Shown here one piece after another: positions 25,721 to 34,787 of a DNA stretch of 52,439 nucleotides. The notes beneath the pieces are model-generated. The model saw only the letters and a program-made list of their open reading frames with translations, searched no databases and had not been told where the DNA came from. Source of the DNA: Betaproteobacteria bacterium (GTDB taxonomy: Bacteria; Pseudomonadota; Gammaproteobacteria; Burkholderiales; Casimicrobiaceae); NCBI GenBank assembly GCA_029884335.1, contig JAOUIA010000023.1, positions 1 through 52,439 of the forward strand, written 5' to 3'. A program made the position numbers and the translations under genes. Positions within the stretch are counted from its first letter, which is position 1. Every line of letters starts with the position of its first letter.

Positions 25721-26326
25721 TTACCCCTTCGCGTCCTCGCCGATCAGCACCTTGGTGTCGGCCAGGTACCTGTGCGGCGGGATCGGCAGGTTGGTGGGCG
25801 CGGGCACGCCCTTGTAGACGCGGCCGGCGAGGTCGAACTTCGACTGGTGGCAGGGGCAGAAGAAGCCGCCGAGCCAGTCCGCGCCGAGGTCGGCGGGGCC
25901 CACTTCCTTGCGGAACGTCGGCGAGCAGCCGAGGTGCGTGCAGATGCCCACCGCGACGAGCACCTCGGGCTTGATCGAGCGCGTCTCGTTGCGCGCATAC
26001 GCGGGCTGATCGGACTTCTGCGAGAGCGCGTCGGCGAGCTGCGGCGCGAGCTTGGGCAGCGTCGCGAGCATCTCCGGCGTGCGGCGGATCAGCCACACGA
26101 CCTTGCCGCGCCACTCGACGTCGATCTTCTGGCCCGGTTCGAGCTTGGCGATGTCGACCTCGACCGGCGCGCCCGCCGCCTTCGCGCGCTCGCTCGGGAA
26201 CATCGACATGACGAACGGGACCGCCGCGGCCGCGGCGCCGATGCCGCCGACCACGCCGGTGGCGCCGATGAGGAAGCGACGCTTGCGCTCGTCGACCGCT
26301 GGGGTGGGATGTGCGTCTGTGGCCAT
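25721..26326 (-). CDS. petA: Rieske iron-sulfur subunit of the bc1 complex
   Basis: 201 residues from the ATG at 26326; an upstream in-frame start would add 15 residues without homology. The N-terminus holds a twin-arginine motif (KRRFLIG, residues 15-21) before the single membrane helix, so export should use the Tat system encoded at 27869-29421. The [2Fe-2S] ligands are CTHLGC (about 129-134) and CPCH (about 157-160), and the QSKFD and PAPTNLPIPPHRY tails are typical. It is first in petABC, with a -10-like TATACT about 75 bases upstream. Confidence 0.96.
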   Translation of the reverse strand: MATDAHPTPAVDERKRRFLIGATGVVGGIGAAAAAVPFVMSMFPSERAKAAGAPVEVDIAKLEPGQKIDVEWRGKVVWLIRRTPEMLATLPKLAPQLADALSQKSDQPAYARNETRSIKPEVLVAVGICTHLGCSPTFRKEVGPADLGADWLGGFFCPCHQSKFDLAGRVYKGVPAPTNLPIPPHRYLADTKVLIGEDAKG

Positions 26327-26399
26327 GCTCGCGGGACTCTGGAGGTGGGGACCAGCGCCGCGGCGGGGCACCGCGGCGCGCGGATCGCAAAACTTTCGA

Positions 26400-26405
26400 A
26401 GTATA
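26400..26405 (-). promoter_or_regulatory. Candidate -10 (TATACT) of the petABC operon
   Basis: TATACT on the minus strand, 74-79 bases before the petA ATG, in a small AT-richer patch (CTATACTTCGAAAGTTTTG). A weak -35 (TTCCGG) lies about 18 bases further up. The divergent DegP-like gene has its own TATAAT about 95 bases away. Confidence 0.4.
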
Positions 26406-26473
26406 GCGGATTCCCGCGCCGCGCCGGAAGGGGCACGTCCATTTTCCCTGCGCGATCAGCGGGTTGGGCGCGC

Positions 26474-26503
26474 TTCGGCGTCCGTGCGCCCTCCGCCTAT
26501 AAT
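26474..26503 (+). promoter_or_regulatory. Candidate promoter of the DegP-like protease gene
   Basis: A full-consensus TATAAT at 26498-26503 with TTCGGC at 26474-26479, spacing 18. Transcription would begin near 26510, 24 bases before repeat copy C, which would then make up almost the whole leader (26534-26719). Confidence 0.5.
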
Positions 26504-26533
26504 CGGGTCACCGCCCGTCCCCGCCCTGGCGGC

Positions 26534-26719
26534 ATGATGAAATACGACGCTTGGAGCGCGAACGCGTGCGCGGCACGCGTTGTTTCGTGCCGTCGACGGC
26601 GAGCGGCCGGCGGGCCGCCCCGGGGGCGCTCGCGTGGTCCGAGGCTCGATGCAGGAGGCGCTGCATCGACGTCGCGGCATCCACCGCGCTCCCGAACGCC
26701 TGTCGCTTCGATCTGCTAG
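26534..26719 (+). repeat. 186-bp structured intergenic element, copy C
   Basis: Same length and frame as copies A and B, with ATGATG at its 5' end and TAG at its 3' end. Hairpin I keeps 7 outer pairs, then has one G-G mismatch. Stem II keeps 12 of 15 pairs, and the alternative hairpin is perfect over nine pairs (TCGATGCAG with CTGCATCGA). It lies between the candidate promoter and the protease gene. Its end (GCTAGAGGG) merges into the ribosome-binding site, only 8 bases before the GTG. Confidence 0.85.
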
Positions 26720-26727
26720 AGGGAAAC

Positions 26728-27879
26728 GTGTTGCGCAAGTTCTGGCTGCTGTTCGCGCAGGCCGCGACGATCGCGCTGGCCGCGCTGTTCGTGGTCGCCA
26801 CGCTGCGTCCCGACCTCCTGCCGCGCTTCTCCGGCACGGGCAGCGTCGTGCTGCTCCAGCAAACGGCTGGACCCGCGCCGACACCGTCCCCGGTGTCGCT
26901 CGCCGCCGCGGCGCAGGCGGCGATGCCTGCCGTCGTCAACATCTACACCAGCAAGGAGGTGCGCGGCCGCAACCCGCTGTTCGACGACCACCTGCTGCGC
27001 CGCTACTTCCCCGACTTCGCGCAGGCGATGCCGCCCCAGCGCGCCAACAGCCTGGGCTCGGGCGTGATCGTCGCGCGCGAGGGCTACGTCCTCACGAACA
27101 ATCACGTCGTCGAGGGCGCCGACGACATCCTGCTCGTGCTCGCCGACGGGCGGCGCATCGGCGCGCGCCTGCGCGGCGCGGACCCCGAGTCGGACCTCGC
27201 CGTGCTGAAGGCCGACGCCACCGACCTGCCGGCGATCACGTTCGGCGACCTCTCGCGCGTGCAGGTGGGCGACACGGTGCTGGCGATCGGCAACAACTTC
27301 GGCTTCGGCAACACGGTCACCTCCGGCATCGTCTCCGCGCTCGGCCGCTCGCAACTGGGCGGCAACCTCTTCGCCGACTTCATCCAGACCGACGCGGCGA
27401 TCAACCCGGGCAACTCCGGCGGCGCGCTCGTCGACGCCGCGGGCCGGCTGATCGGCATCAACAGCGCGATCTACTCGCGCTCGGGCGGCTCGCAGGGCAT
27501 CGGCTTCGCCATCCCCGTGACGCTCGCGCAGGACGTGCTGGCGCAGATCATCGAGAAGGGCGAAGTGACGCGCGGCTGGTTCGGCGTGACGCCGCAGGAC
27601 GTCGACGACGAGGCCGCGCGCGCGCTCGGCCTCCCGCGCGCGGAGGGCGTGCTGGTGGCCGGCGTGCAGCGGGGCGGGCCGGCCGATCGCGCGGGCCTGC
27701 GCGCCGGCGACGTGGTCGTCGACGTGGAGGGGCGCCCCACGCCGAACACGCCGGCGCTGCTCGCCGGCATCGCGCGGATTGCGCCGGGCACGGGCGCCAG
27801 GGTCACCGTCGTGCGCGACGGCAAGCCGCAGGTGGTCGAGGTGGTCGCCGGGCGCCGGCCGAAGGCGGCTAGCCAGTAG
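26728..27879 (+). CDS. DegP/DegS-type periplasmic serine protease with one PDZ domain
   Basis: 383 residues from the GTG at 26728, with GAGGG just upstream; TTG at 26731 is a close alternative. An N-terminal membrane helix (residues 5-25) anchors or exports it. The trypsin-like triad is His126 (TNNHVVEG), Asp156 (ESDLAVLK) and Ser230 (GNSGGAL). A single PDZ domain follows from about 285 (GWFGVTPQDV, GLRAGDVVVDVEG). One PDZ and an N-terminal anchor fit DegS or HhoB-like members. The stop overlaps the opposing tatC by 11 bases. Confidence 0.9.
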   Translation: MLRKFWLLFAQAATIALAALFVVATLRPDLLPRFSGTGSVVLLQQTAGPAPTPSPVSLAAAAQAAMPAVVNIYTSKEVRGRNPLFDDHLLRRYFPDFAQAMPPQRANSLGSGVIVAREGYVLTNNHVVEGADDILLVLADGRRIGARLRGADPESDLAVLKADATDLPAITFGDLSRVQVGDTVLAIGNNFGFGNTVTSGIVSALGRSQLGGNLFADFIQTDAAINPGNSGGALVDAAGRLIGINSAIYSRSGGSQGIGFAIPVTLAQDVLAQIIEKGEVTRGWFGVTPQDVDDEAARALGLPRAEGVLVAGVQRGGPADRAGLRAGDVVVDVEGRPTPNTPALLAGIARIAPGTGARVTVVRDGKPQVVEVVAGRRPKAASQ

Positions 27880-28624
27880 TCTGTTCCGCCTCGCGCCCGC
27901 GGGGCGTCACGAAGCGGGCGAGCAGCAGGCCGACCTCGTAGAGCAGGCAGAGCGGGATCGCCAGCAGCAGCTGGCTGACGACGTCGGGCGGCGTGAAGAT
28001 CGCGGCGAGGACGAACGCGCCGACGATGACGTAGGAGCGCGCCGACCTGAGCTTCTCCAGCGACACGACGCCCAGGCGGACGAGCACCACGACGACCACG
28101 GGCGTCTCGAACGTCGCCCCGAAGGCGATGAACATGGCCAGCACGAACGACAGGTACTTGTCGATGTCGGTCATCATCTGCACGCCCGCGGGCGCGTAGC
28201 TCGCGAAGAAGCCGAACGCGACCGGGAACACGAGGAAGTACGCGAACGCCATCCCCACCAGGAAGAAGACGAAGCTCGAGACGATCACCGGCAGCGCGAG
28301 GCGCTTCTCGTGCTGGTAGAGGCCCGGCGCGACGAACGCCCAGGCCTGGTAGAGGACGTAGGGCAGCGCGACCAGGAACGCCGCCATCAGCGTCACCTTG
28401 AGCGGGACGAGGAACGTGCCCGTCACGTCGGTGGCGATCATCGTCGCCCCCTGCGGCAGCGCGGCGAGCAGCGGCTTGGCGAGCACCGCGTAGATCTCCT
28501 TGGCCCACGGCACCAGCAGGAGGGTCAGCACGACGACGGCGATGATCGAGCGCAGCAGCCGGTCGCGCAGCTCGATCAGGTGGGACATGAACGTCTCGAC
28601 GTTCGTCTCCGGCGTGTCGGTCAT
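27869..28624 (-). CDS. tatC: Sec-independent translocase TatC
   Basis: 251 residues, six membrane helices. The start is MTDTPETNVETFMSHLIELRDRLLRSI, with the conserved cytoplasmic E-LR-R that receives twin-arginine signals. PFFAYFVPFGFF-like FLVFPVAFGFFASYAP and the conserved Glu in GATFETPVVVV are present. TatC is the signal-binding core of the Tat export system for folded proteins. It is last in tatABC; its 3' end meets the protease gene tail to tail with an 11-base overlap. Confidence 0.95.
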   Translation of the reverse strand: MTDTPETNVETFMSHLIELRDRLLRSIIAVVVLTLLLVPWAKEIYAVLAKPLLAALPQGATMIATDVTGTFLVPLKVTLMAAFLVALPYVLYQAWAFVAPGLYQHEKRLALPVIVSSFVFFLVGMAFAYFLVFPVAFGFFASYAPAGVQMMTDIDKYLSFVLAMFIAFGATFETPVVVVVLVRLGVVSLEKLRSARSYVIVGAFVLAAIFTPPDVVSQLLLAIPLCLLYEVGLLLARFVTPRGREAEQTTG

Positions 28625-28664
28625 CGCGTCGTGCCCGGCGTCGGCGTCGCGGGGATCATCGGCA

Positions 28665-29093
28665 TCACAGGGGATCGAACCCGGGCAGCCGGGCCTGCCG
28701 CGGCGGCTCGGCCTCGGCGGTGCGCGCGGGCGCCGGCGGCGGCTCGGGCGCCGGCTCGGCGAGCGGCGGCAGCGCCGCGGCCGCCGGGGCTTCCGCCGGC
28801 TGGTCGCGCAACCCGTCCTCGACCGAGCGCACGCCGCTCTCCAGGTCGCGCGCCGCGCCGGTCACGGAGGTCTCGATCTCGCGCGCCGCGCCCTGCACCT
28901 GCTGCTGCAGCTTGCGCAGCTCCTCGAGCTCCATCTCGCGGTTGATGTCGGCCTTGACGTCGTTGACGTAGCGCTGCAGGCGGCCGAACAGGTGGCCCAT
29001 CGTGCGCGCCGCCCTCGGCAGCCGCTCGGGGCCGATGACGATCAGCGCCACGACGGCGATGACGACGAGCTCGGAGAAGCCGATATCGAACAT
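28665..29093 (-). CDS. tatB: Sec-independent translocase TatB
   Basis: 142 residues: [30 protein letters not shown] is the family N-terminus (short periplasmic stretch, one helix, conserved Glu in SEL and Gly-Pro hinge GPERLP). An amphipathic helix follows, then a Pro/Ala-rich unstructured tail. TatB forms the receptor with TatC. It sits between tatA and tatC, 40 bases before tatC. Confidence 0.93.
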   Translation of the reverse strand: MFDIGFSELVVIAVVALIVIGPERLPRAARTMGHLFGRLQRYVNDVKADINREMELEELRKLQQQVQGAAREIETSVTGAARDLESGVRSVEDGLRDQPAEAPAAAALPPLAEPAPEPPPAPARTAEAEPPRQARLPGFDPL

Positions 29094-29184
29094 CGGGAAT
29101 GCTCTTGCGCGTGGCCTGGCGCGGGCGCGTCACCGCGGCCGCGCGCGCGGCGGCGCCGGGGCGGTCGCTCCGCGCGCGAAGGCG

Positions 29185-29421
29185 TCAGGTCCGCGTGGAC
29201 TCGCGCTTGGCCTCGGCGTCGATCGTCTTGCCGGCGATCTGCGAAGGCGCCTCGCCGGTCTTCGTCGCGTCGGCCTCCTCGTTCGCGCCCTTCATGCCTT
29301 CCTTGAAGCCCTTGACCGCTCCGCCAAGGTCCTGGCCGATGTTGCGCAGCTTCTTCGTGCCGAAGATCAGCACGACGACGACGAGGACGATCAACCAGTG
29401 CCAGATGCTCAACGAGCCCAT
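29185..29421 (-). CDS. tatA: Sec-independent translocase TatA
   Basis: 78 residues: [40 protein letters not shown]. It has one short membrane helix, the FGTKKL hinge and an amphipathic helix, all textbook TatA features. TatA polymerises to form the transport path. GGAGAAGG lies just before the ATG. It is the first tat gene, directly behind the HIT gene in the long his-hit-tat transcript. Confidence 0.95.
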   Translation of the reverse strand: MGSLSIWHWLIVLVVVVLIFGTKKLRNIGQDLGGAVKGFKEGMKGANEEADATKTGEAPSQIAGKTIDAEAKRESTRT

Positions 29422-29432
29422 TGCCTTCTCCT

Positions 29433-29798
29433 TCAGGGTCCCTTGCGGACAATCATCGGGCCGAACGGCTCGCCGCCCCCGACGACGTGCACGTGGACGT
29501 GCATCACTTCCTGCCGCCCCACGCGTCCGGTGTTGACGATGAGGCGGAAGCCGTCGCCCGCCCCGTTCTCGCGCGCGAGCTGCCCCGCGAGCGTCATGAT
29601 CTTGCCGAGCACGCCCGCGTGCTGCGGCGTGGCGTCGTAGAGCGTCGCCACGTGCGCCTTCGGGATCAGCAGCAGGTGCACAGGCGCCACCGGCTGGATG
29701 TCGTGGAAGACGAGCACGTCGTCGTCCTCGTAGGCCTTCCGGCTCGGGATCTCGCCGCGCACGATGCGGCAGAAGATGCAGTTGGCGTCGTGCTGCAT
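29433..29798 (-). CDS. HIT-family nucleotide-binding protein (HinT-like)
   Basis: 121 residues from the ATG at 29798; the longer open frame upstream has no family match. The zinc-type CIFC (residues 7-10) starts the domain and the histidine triad is HVHVHVVGG near 98-106. The family hydrolyses AMP-lysine and similar phosphoramidates. It lies between hisE and tatA, the usual place for this gene in betaproteobacteria. Confidence 0.92.
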   Translation of the reverse strand: MQHDANCIFCRIVRGEIPSRKAYEDDDVLVFHDIQPVAPVHLLLIPKAHVATLYDATPQHAGVLGKIMTLAGQLARENGAGDGFRLIVNTGRVGRQEVMHVHVHVVGGGEPFGPMIVRKGP

Positions 29799-29942
29799 GG
29801 TCGTCGGTGAGTTCGGGGCGCGCCGCTGGTACATCGCCGCGGCTGCGGGCAGCCGCACGGCGTCGCGATCGGCACCATTGTACGGCCAACCCGCCCGCCC
29901 CGTCCGGCAGCGGGCCGCCGCCCGTCCGCGACGCACGCGCCG

Positions 29943-30287
29943 TCAGCGCTTCGCCCGCGCCGCCTTCTCCTCGAGCCCGGAGCGGCCGGCCCGCCGCGCG
30001 AGCTCGGCGAGCACGTCGCGCGGGCCGAGGCCGTGGCGCGAGAGCAGCACGAGGCAGTGGAACCAGAGGTCCGCGACCTCGTGCGTGATGCGCGCGGGAT
30101 CGGCATCCTTGCCCGCCATCACGGTCTCGGTCGCTTCCTCGCCGATCTTCTTGAGGATCGCGTCCTCGCCGCGCGCGAAGAGCGCCGCGACGTACGAGCC
30201 CTGCGGGTCGACGTCCTTGCGCGCCTCGATGACGGCGGCGACCTCGTCGAGCACGCGGGCGAGGTCGGTGGTTTCAGCGGCGGCCAT
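29943..30287 (-). CDS. hisE: Phosphoribosyl-ATP pyrophosphatase HisE
   Basis: 114 residues of the all-alpha MazG-like fold: [30 protein letters not shown] contains the metal-binding EE-xx-E pattern, and [14 protein letters not shown] the second acidic site. It removes pyrophosphate from phosphoribosyl-ATP, step two of histidine synthesis. It overlaps hisI by 14 bases. In enterics the two are fused; here they are separate genes. Confidence 0.95.
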   Translation of the reverse strand: MAAAETTDLARVLDEVAAVIEARKDVDPQGSYVAALFARGEDAILKKIGEEATETVMAGKDADPARITHEVADLWFHCLVLLSRHGLGPRDVLAELARRAGRSGLEEKAARAKR

Positions 30288-30669
30288 AGATCACCTCGGG
30301 GTCCGCGAGCACGGGGTCGGTCTCGCGCCACTGCCCGTCCGCGAGCCGCTTGTAGAAGCAGCGCTCGCGCCCCGTGTGGCACGCGATGCCGCCCTCCTGC
30401 TCGACGACGAGCAGGATCGCGTCGTCGTCGCAGTCGAGCCGCACCTCGACCACCCTCTGCCCGTGGCCGGACGTCTCGCCCTTGCGCCACAGCGCCCGGC
30501 GCGAGCGCGACCAGTAGTGCGCGTAGCCGCTCGCCACCGTGGCGGCGAGCGCGTCGCGGTTCATCCAGGCGAGCGTCAGCACGCGCCCGCTGGCCGCGTC
30601 CTGCGCGACCGCCGGCACCAGTCCGTCGGCGCCCCAGCGCGGCGCCTCGAGGTAGTCGTCGGTGGCCAC
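30274..30669 (-). CDS. hisI: Phosphoribosyl-AMP cyclohydrolase HisI
   Basis: 131 residues from the GTG at 30669 ([13 protein letters not shown]). Zinc and magnesium ligands are visible in [12 protein letters not shown] and [28 protein letters not shown] and [19 protein letters not shown] are signature blocks. It opens the purine ring of phosphoribosyl-AMP, step three. It starts 11 bases after the hisF stop and overlaps hisE. Confidence 0.95.
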   Translation of the reverse strand: MATDDYLEAPRWGADGLVPAVAQDAASGRVLTLAWMNRDALAATVASGYAHYWSRSRRALWRKGETSGHGQRVVEVRLDCDDDAILLVVEQEGGIACHTGRERCFYKRLADGQWRETDPVLADPEVIYGRR

Positions 30670-30680
30670 GGCGCCGGCGG

Positions 30681-31439
30681 CTACTGCCGCACCTCGATGC
30701 CGGCCGCGCGCATCGCCGCCTTCGCCTGCGGGATGGTGAACTCGCCGTAGTGGAAGATCGATGCGGCGAGCACGGCGTCGGCGTGGCCCTCGAGAACGCC
30801 GGCGCACAGGTGGGCGAGCGTGCCCACGCCGCCCGAGGCGATGACCGGCACGTCGACGGCGTCGGCCACCGCCCGGGTCAGCTTGAGATCGAAGCCGGAC
30901 TTCGCGCCGTCGCGGTCCATGCTCGTGAGCAGGATCTCGCCGGCGCCCCGCTCGACGACCTCGGTCGCCCACTCGACGACGTCGAGGCCGGTCGGCGTGC
31001 GCCCGCCGTGGATGACGACCTGCCACTGGTCCACACCGCACTGCTTCGCGTCGATCGCCGCGACGATGCACTGCGCGCCGTAGCGCCCCGCGGCCTCGTC
31101 GAACAGCTCGGGCGTCGCAACACCCGCGGTGTTGATGCTCACCTTGTCCGCCCCCGCGTTGAGCAGCGCGCGGATGTCGGCGACGCTGTTGACCCCGCCG
31201 CCGACCGTGAGGGGTATGAACACCTGGTCGGCCACCCGCTCGATCATCCCGTAGAGCAGGCCGCGCGTCTCGATGCTGGCGCGGATGTCGAGGAAGGCGA
31301 GCTCGTCCGCCCCCTCCTCGTCGTAGCGCCGGGCGATCTCGACGGGGTCGCCGGCGTCGCGCAGGTCGACGAAGTTCACGCCCTTGACCACGCGGCCCTC
31401 GGCGATGTCGAGGCAGGGGATGATTCGCTTGGCGAGCAT
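30681..31439 (-). CDS. hisF: Imidazole glycerol phosphate synthase, cyclase subunit HisF
   Basis: 252 residues of a (beta/alpha)8 barrel. The first strand, [19 protein letters not shown], carries the catalytic Asp (about residue 10). The second catalytic Asp is in [14 protein letters not shown] (about 130). Phosphate loops VGGGVNS and ASGGVG are present. It pairs with HisH to make imidazole glycerol phosphate and AICAR. The 13-base gap to hisA holds a small sequence duplication (ATCAGG). Confidence 0.97.
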   Translation of the reverse strand: MLAKRIIPCLDIAEGRVVKGVNFVDLRDAGDPVEIARRYDEEGADELAFLDIRASIETRGLLYGMIERVADQVFIPLTVGGGVNSVADIRALLNAGADKVSINTAGVATPELFDEAAGRYGAQCIVAAIDAKQCGVDQWQVVIHGGRTPTGLDVVEWATEVVERGAGEILLTSMDRDGAKSGFDLKLTRAVADAVDVPVIASGGVGTLAHLCAGVLEGHADAVLAASIFHYGEFTIPQAKAAMRAAGIEVRQ

Positions 31440-31452
31440 CAGGTATCAGGGA

Positions 31453-32193
31453 TCAGGAATCCCTGAATCCCGCCGCCTTCTGCGCCTCGCGGAAGTCGAT
31501 CGTGCCCTCGTAGAGCGCGCGCCCGGCGATCGCGCCGATGATGCCGTCGGCCTCGTGCTTCGCGAGCGCGGCGACCTCCGCGAGCGAGGCGAGCCCGCCC
31601 GAGGCGATCACCGGCGCCTTGATGGCGCGCGCGAGGCGCACCGTCGCGTCGATGTTGACGCCGGTCATCATGCCGTCGCGGCCGATGTCGGTGTAGATGA
31701 TCGCCTCGACGCCGTAGTCCTCGAACTTGCGCGCGAGGTCGACGACGTCGTGGCCGGTCATCTTCGACCAGCCGTCGGTGGCCACCCTGCCGTCGCGCGC
31801 GTCGAGCCCCACGATGATGTGGCCGGGAAACGCGTAGCACGCGTCGTGCAGGAAGCCCGGGTTCTTCACCGCGGCGGTCCCGATGACGACGTACGTGATG
31901 CCGTCGTCCAGGTAGCGCTCGATGGTGTCGAGGTCGCGGATGCCGCCGCCCAGCTGGATCGGAACGTCCTCGCCGACCACGCTGGCGATCTCCCGGATGG
32001 CGAGCTCGTTCTTCGGCACGCCGGCGACGGCCCCGTTGAGGTCGACGAGGTGCAGGCGCTTCGCGCCCTGCTCGAGCCAGTGCTGCGCCATCGCCGCGGG
32101 GTCCTCGGAGAACACCGTGGCCGTGTGCATCTCGCCCTGCTTCAGGCGGACGCAGTTGCCGTCCTTGATGTCGATCGCGGGGATGATCTGCAT
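31453..32193 (-). CDS. hisA: ProFAR isomerase HisA
   Basis: 246 residues, HisF-like barrel: [20 protein letters not shown] with catalytic Asp 8, the phosphate loop LGGGIRD, the second catalytic Asp in [14 protein letters not shown], and SGGLAS. It isomerises ProFAR to PRFAR. It lies between hisH and hisF; the start is clear, with a GGGG-rich stretch just upstream. Confidence 0.97.
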   Translation of the reverse strand: MQIIPAIDIKDGNCVRLKQGEMHTATVFSEDPAAMAQHWLEQGAKRLHLVDLNGAVAGVPKNELAIREIASVVGEDVPIQLGGGIRDLDTIERYLDDGITYVVIGTAAVKNPGFLHDACYAFPGHIIVGLDARDGRVATDGWSKMTGHDVVDLARKFEDYGVEAIIYTDIGRDGMMTGVNIDATVRLARAIKAPVIASGGLASLAEVAALAKHEADGIIGAIAGRALYEGTIDFREAQKAAGFRDS

Positions 32194-32265
32194 TGGGGGG
32201 GTCGCCGCAGGCGGGCGGGTGTGCGCGCCGGCCCTGGGCCCGGCGCGGGGCGGTCCCGGCGTCCG

Positions 32266-32904
32266 TCAGGACGCCGCGCCGCTCCATCCCACGAAGTTGG
32301 CGAGCAGGGTCAGTCCGGCGCGATGGCTCTTCTCGGGATGGAACTGGACGGCGAAAATATTAGCCCGCGCTACCGTGCAAGTAAACGGCGCGGGATAGGC
32401 GGCCGTTCCCGCGATGTCCGCAGGGTCGGCGGGTACCGGATGATAACTGTGCGCGAAGTAGAAGCGCTCGCCGTCCGGAATTCCCCGCCAGAGCGGGTGC
32501 GGACGGGTCTGGCGCACCTCGTTCCAGCCCATGTGGGGAACCTTGAGGCGCTCGCCGCCGACGAGCATCGCTTCGTCGCGGAAGCGCACCACCTTGCCCG
32601 GCAGCACGCCCAGGCCGCGCGTGGGCCCCTCCTCGCTGGACTCGAACAGCATCTGCAGGCCCAGGCACACGCCCAGGAACGGGCGTTCGCGCACGACCTC
32701 GCGCACCACGTCCTCGAGCCCGCTCGCCGCGAGGCCCGCCATGCAGTCCGGCATCGCGCTCTGCCCGGGCAGCACCACGCGCTCGGCGCGGCGGATGACC
32801 GCGGGCTCGCCGCTCACCACCACCTCGCGGTCGGGCGCGACGTGCGCCAGCGCCTTCGCCACGGAGCGGAGGTTGCCCATGCCATAGTCGATGACGACGA
32901 TCAT
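32266..32904 (-). CDS. hisH: Imidazole glycerol phosphate synthase, glutaminase subunit HisH
   Basis: 212 residues of the class I glutamine amidotransferase fold: MIVVIDYGMGNLRSV, nucleophile Cys in FLGVCLGLQML (about 80) and the His-Glu pair in VQFHPEKSH near 190. The oxyanion strand reads LPGQSAMPDCM, the Burkholderia-like variant of the usual PGVGAF. It supplies ammonia to HisF. It starts 127 bases after the hisB stop, the loosest joint in the operon. Confidence 0.96.
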   Translation of the reverse strand: MIVVIDYGMGNLRSVAKALAHVAPDREVVVSGEPAVIRRAERVVLPGQSAMPDCMAGLAASGLEDVVREVVRERPFLGVCLGLQMLFESSEEGPTRGLGVLPGKVVRFRDEAMLVGGERLKVPHMGWNEVRQTRPHPLWRGIPDGERFYFAHSYHPVPADPADIAGTAAYPAPFTCTVARANIFAVQFHPEKSHRAGLTLLANFVGWSGAAS

Positions 32905-33031
32905 TCGCGGAGCGCGGCGCGAGGGATGGAGGGTGAGCGGGCCGGGTCGACGCGTCCGCGACGGCTGCGGCCGAGAGCCTCGAGGCGTCGTGCGGGCAGG
33001 GGTGCGGGCGCGGGCACGCTCACCCCCGCTT

Positions 33032-33640
33032 CTACAGCGTCCCCTTCGTCGACGGCACCGCGCCTCCCGAGCGCGCATCGTGCGCCGCCGCCATGCGCAG
33101 CGCGCGGGCGAACGCCTTGAACACGGTCTCGCACTGGTGGTGCGCGTTCGCGCCGCGCAGGTTGTCGACGTGCAGCGTGACGGCCGCGTGGTTGACGAAC
33201 CCCTGGAAGAACTCGTGCACGAGGTCGACGTCGAACGTGCCGATCGACGCGCGCGCAAAGTCCACGTGGAACTCGAGCCCCGGCCGGCCGGAGAGGTCGA
33301 CGACGACGCGCGACAGCGCCTCGTCGAGCGGCACGTAGGCGTGGCCGTAGCGCACGAGGCCGGCCTTGTCGCCGACGGCCTGGCGGAACGCCTGCCCGAG
33401 CGTGATGCCGACGTCCTCGACGGTGTGGTGCGCGTCCACGTTGAGGTCGCCGGCGGCGCGCACGGTGACGTCCATCAGTCCGTGCCGCGCGAGCTGCTCG
33501 AGCATGTGGTCGAGGAACGGCACGCCGGTGGCGATGTCGGCGCGGCCGCCGCCGTCGAGGTCGACCTCGACGGCGATGCGCGTCTCGGCGGTGTCGCGTT
33601 CGACGCGCGCCCGGCGCGCCGGGAGGTCGGATGGGCTCAT
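33032..33640 (-). CDS. hisB: Imidazoleglycerol-phosphate dehydratase HisB
   Basis: 202 residues, single-function form without the phosphatase domain. Manganese-binding repeats are visible: [13 protein letters not shown] and [11 protein letters not shown] in the first half, VHEFFQGF and [17 protein letters not shown] in the second. It removes water to form imidazole acetol phosphate. Its ATG overlaps the hisC stop (ATGA at 33637-33640). Confidence 0.97.
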   Translation of the reverse strand: MSPSDLPARRARVERDTAETRIAVEVDLDGGGRADIATGVPFLDHMLEQLARHGLMDVTVRAAGDLNVDAHHTVEDVGITLGQAFRQAVGDKAGLVRYGHAYVPLDEALSRVVVDLSGRPGLEFHVDFARASIGTFDVDLVHEFFQGFVNHAAVTLHVDNLRGANAHHQCETVFKAFARALRMAAAHDARSGGAVPSTKGTL

Positions 33641-34752
33641 GTCGTCTCGTCCAGCGCGGCCAGCAGCGCGCGGTTCTCGGCAGGCGTGCCCACGGTGATG
33701 CGCAGGCAGTTCTCCAGCGCGCGGTGCGACCCATTGAAGTTCTTGACCAGGATGCGCCTTTCCTTGAGCCGCTCGAACCACGCGTCGGCGTCGGGCACGC
33801 GCACGAGCAGGAAGTTGGCGTCGCTCGGAACCACGGTCACGCCCGGGCGCGCGGCCAGCGCCTCCGCGAGCGCCTGGCGCTCGGCGCGGATCGCCGCGAC
33901 CTGCTCGGAGAGCACGTCCGCGGCGGCAAGCACCACCGGCGCGACCGCTTGCGTCAGCGCGTTGACGTTGTAGGGCGAGCGGACCTTGTCGAACTCCGCG
34001 ATCCACGCCGGGTGCGCGACCGCGTAGCCGAGCCGCGCGCCGGCCAGGCCCACCTTCGACAGCGTGCGAAGCACGACGAGGTTCGGGAACTCGAGCACGC
34101 GCGGCAGGAGCGAAGCGTCGCCGAAGTCGGCGTAGGCCTCGTCGACGACGACCACGCCGGGCGCCGCGGCGAGGATGCGCTCGATCGACGCCGTGCCCGC
34201 GCGCCGGCCGGTGGGATTGTTCGGCGAGGCCAGCCAGACCAGCGCGGGCCGCTCGCGCGCGATCGCGGCCAGCATGGCGTCCTCGTCGAGCGCGAAGTCC
34301 GCCCGCAGCGGCACCGCGACGTACGGCACGCCGGACTGCCGCGCGTAGATGCGGTACATCGCGAACGTCGGCTCGGGCGAGAGCACCGCGGCGCCGGGGC
34401 GCGCGACGGCGGTGGTGAGGACCTGGATCAGCTCGTCGGAGCCGTTGCCAAGCACGATCGCCGCGCCCTGCGGCACGGGCAGCGCGGCGGCGAGCGCCGC
34501 CTTGACCGCGTCGCCGGCGCCGTCCGGGTAGCGGTTGAGGCCCACGCGCGCGACGGCGGCCGCGATCGTCCTGCGCAGCGCGGCCGGCAGCGGGTGCGGG
34601 TTCTCGTTCGCGTGCAGCATCACCATGCCGTCGGCCTTCGGCACGTGGTAGGCGGTCAGCGAGCGCACGTCGGCGCGCACGGTCGCGGCCACGCGTGCCG
34701 CGACTTCCGCTTCGTCGGCGCGGGGCGCGGGGATGGGCTGGGCGTGGTTCAT
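33637..34752 (-). CDS. hisC: Histidinol-phosphate aminotransferase HisC
   Basis: 371 residues, PLP fold type I. Seen: [21 protein letters not shown] (cofactor phosphate), [18 protein letters not shown], and the PLP lysine in [15 protein letters not shown] (about 238). It converts imidazole acetol phosphate to histidinol phosphate with glutamate. The ATG at 34752 is the first Met giving the family N-terminus. It lies 35 bases after hisD and overlaps hisB by four bases. Confidence 0.96.
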   Translation of the reverse strand: MNHAQPIPAPRADEAEVAARVAATVRADVRSLTAYHVPKADGMVMLHANENPHPLPAALRRTIAAAVARVGLNRYPDGAGDAVKAALAAALPVPQGAAIVLGNGSDELIQVLTTAVARPGAAVLSPEPTFAMYRIYARQSGVPYVAVPLRADFALDEDAMLAAIARERPALVWLASPNNPTGRRAGTASIERILAAAPGVVVVDEAYADFGDASLLPRVLEFPNLVVLRTLSKVGLAGARLGYAVAHPAWIAEFDKVRSPYNVNALTQAVAPVVLAAADVLSEQVAAIRAERQALAEALAARPGVTVVPSDANFLLVRVPDADAWFERLKERRILVKNFNGSHRALENCLRITVGTPAENRALLAALDETT

Positions 34753-34787
34753 CGTCGAGGGGTTGGCGGTGTATCCGTCGATGCGCG

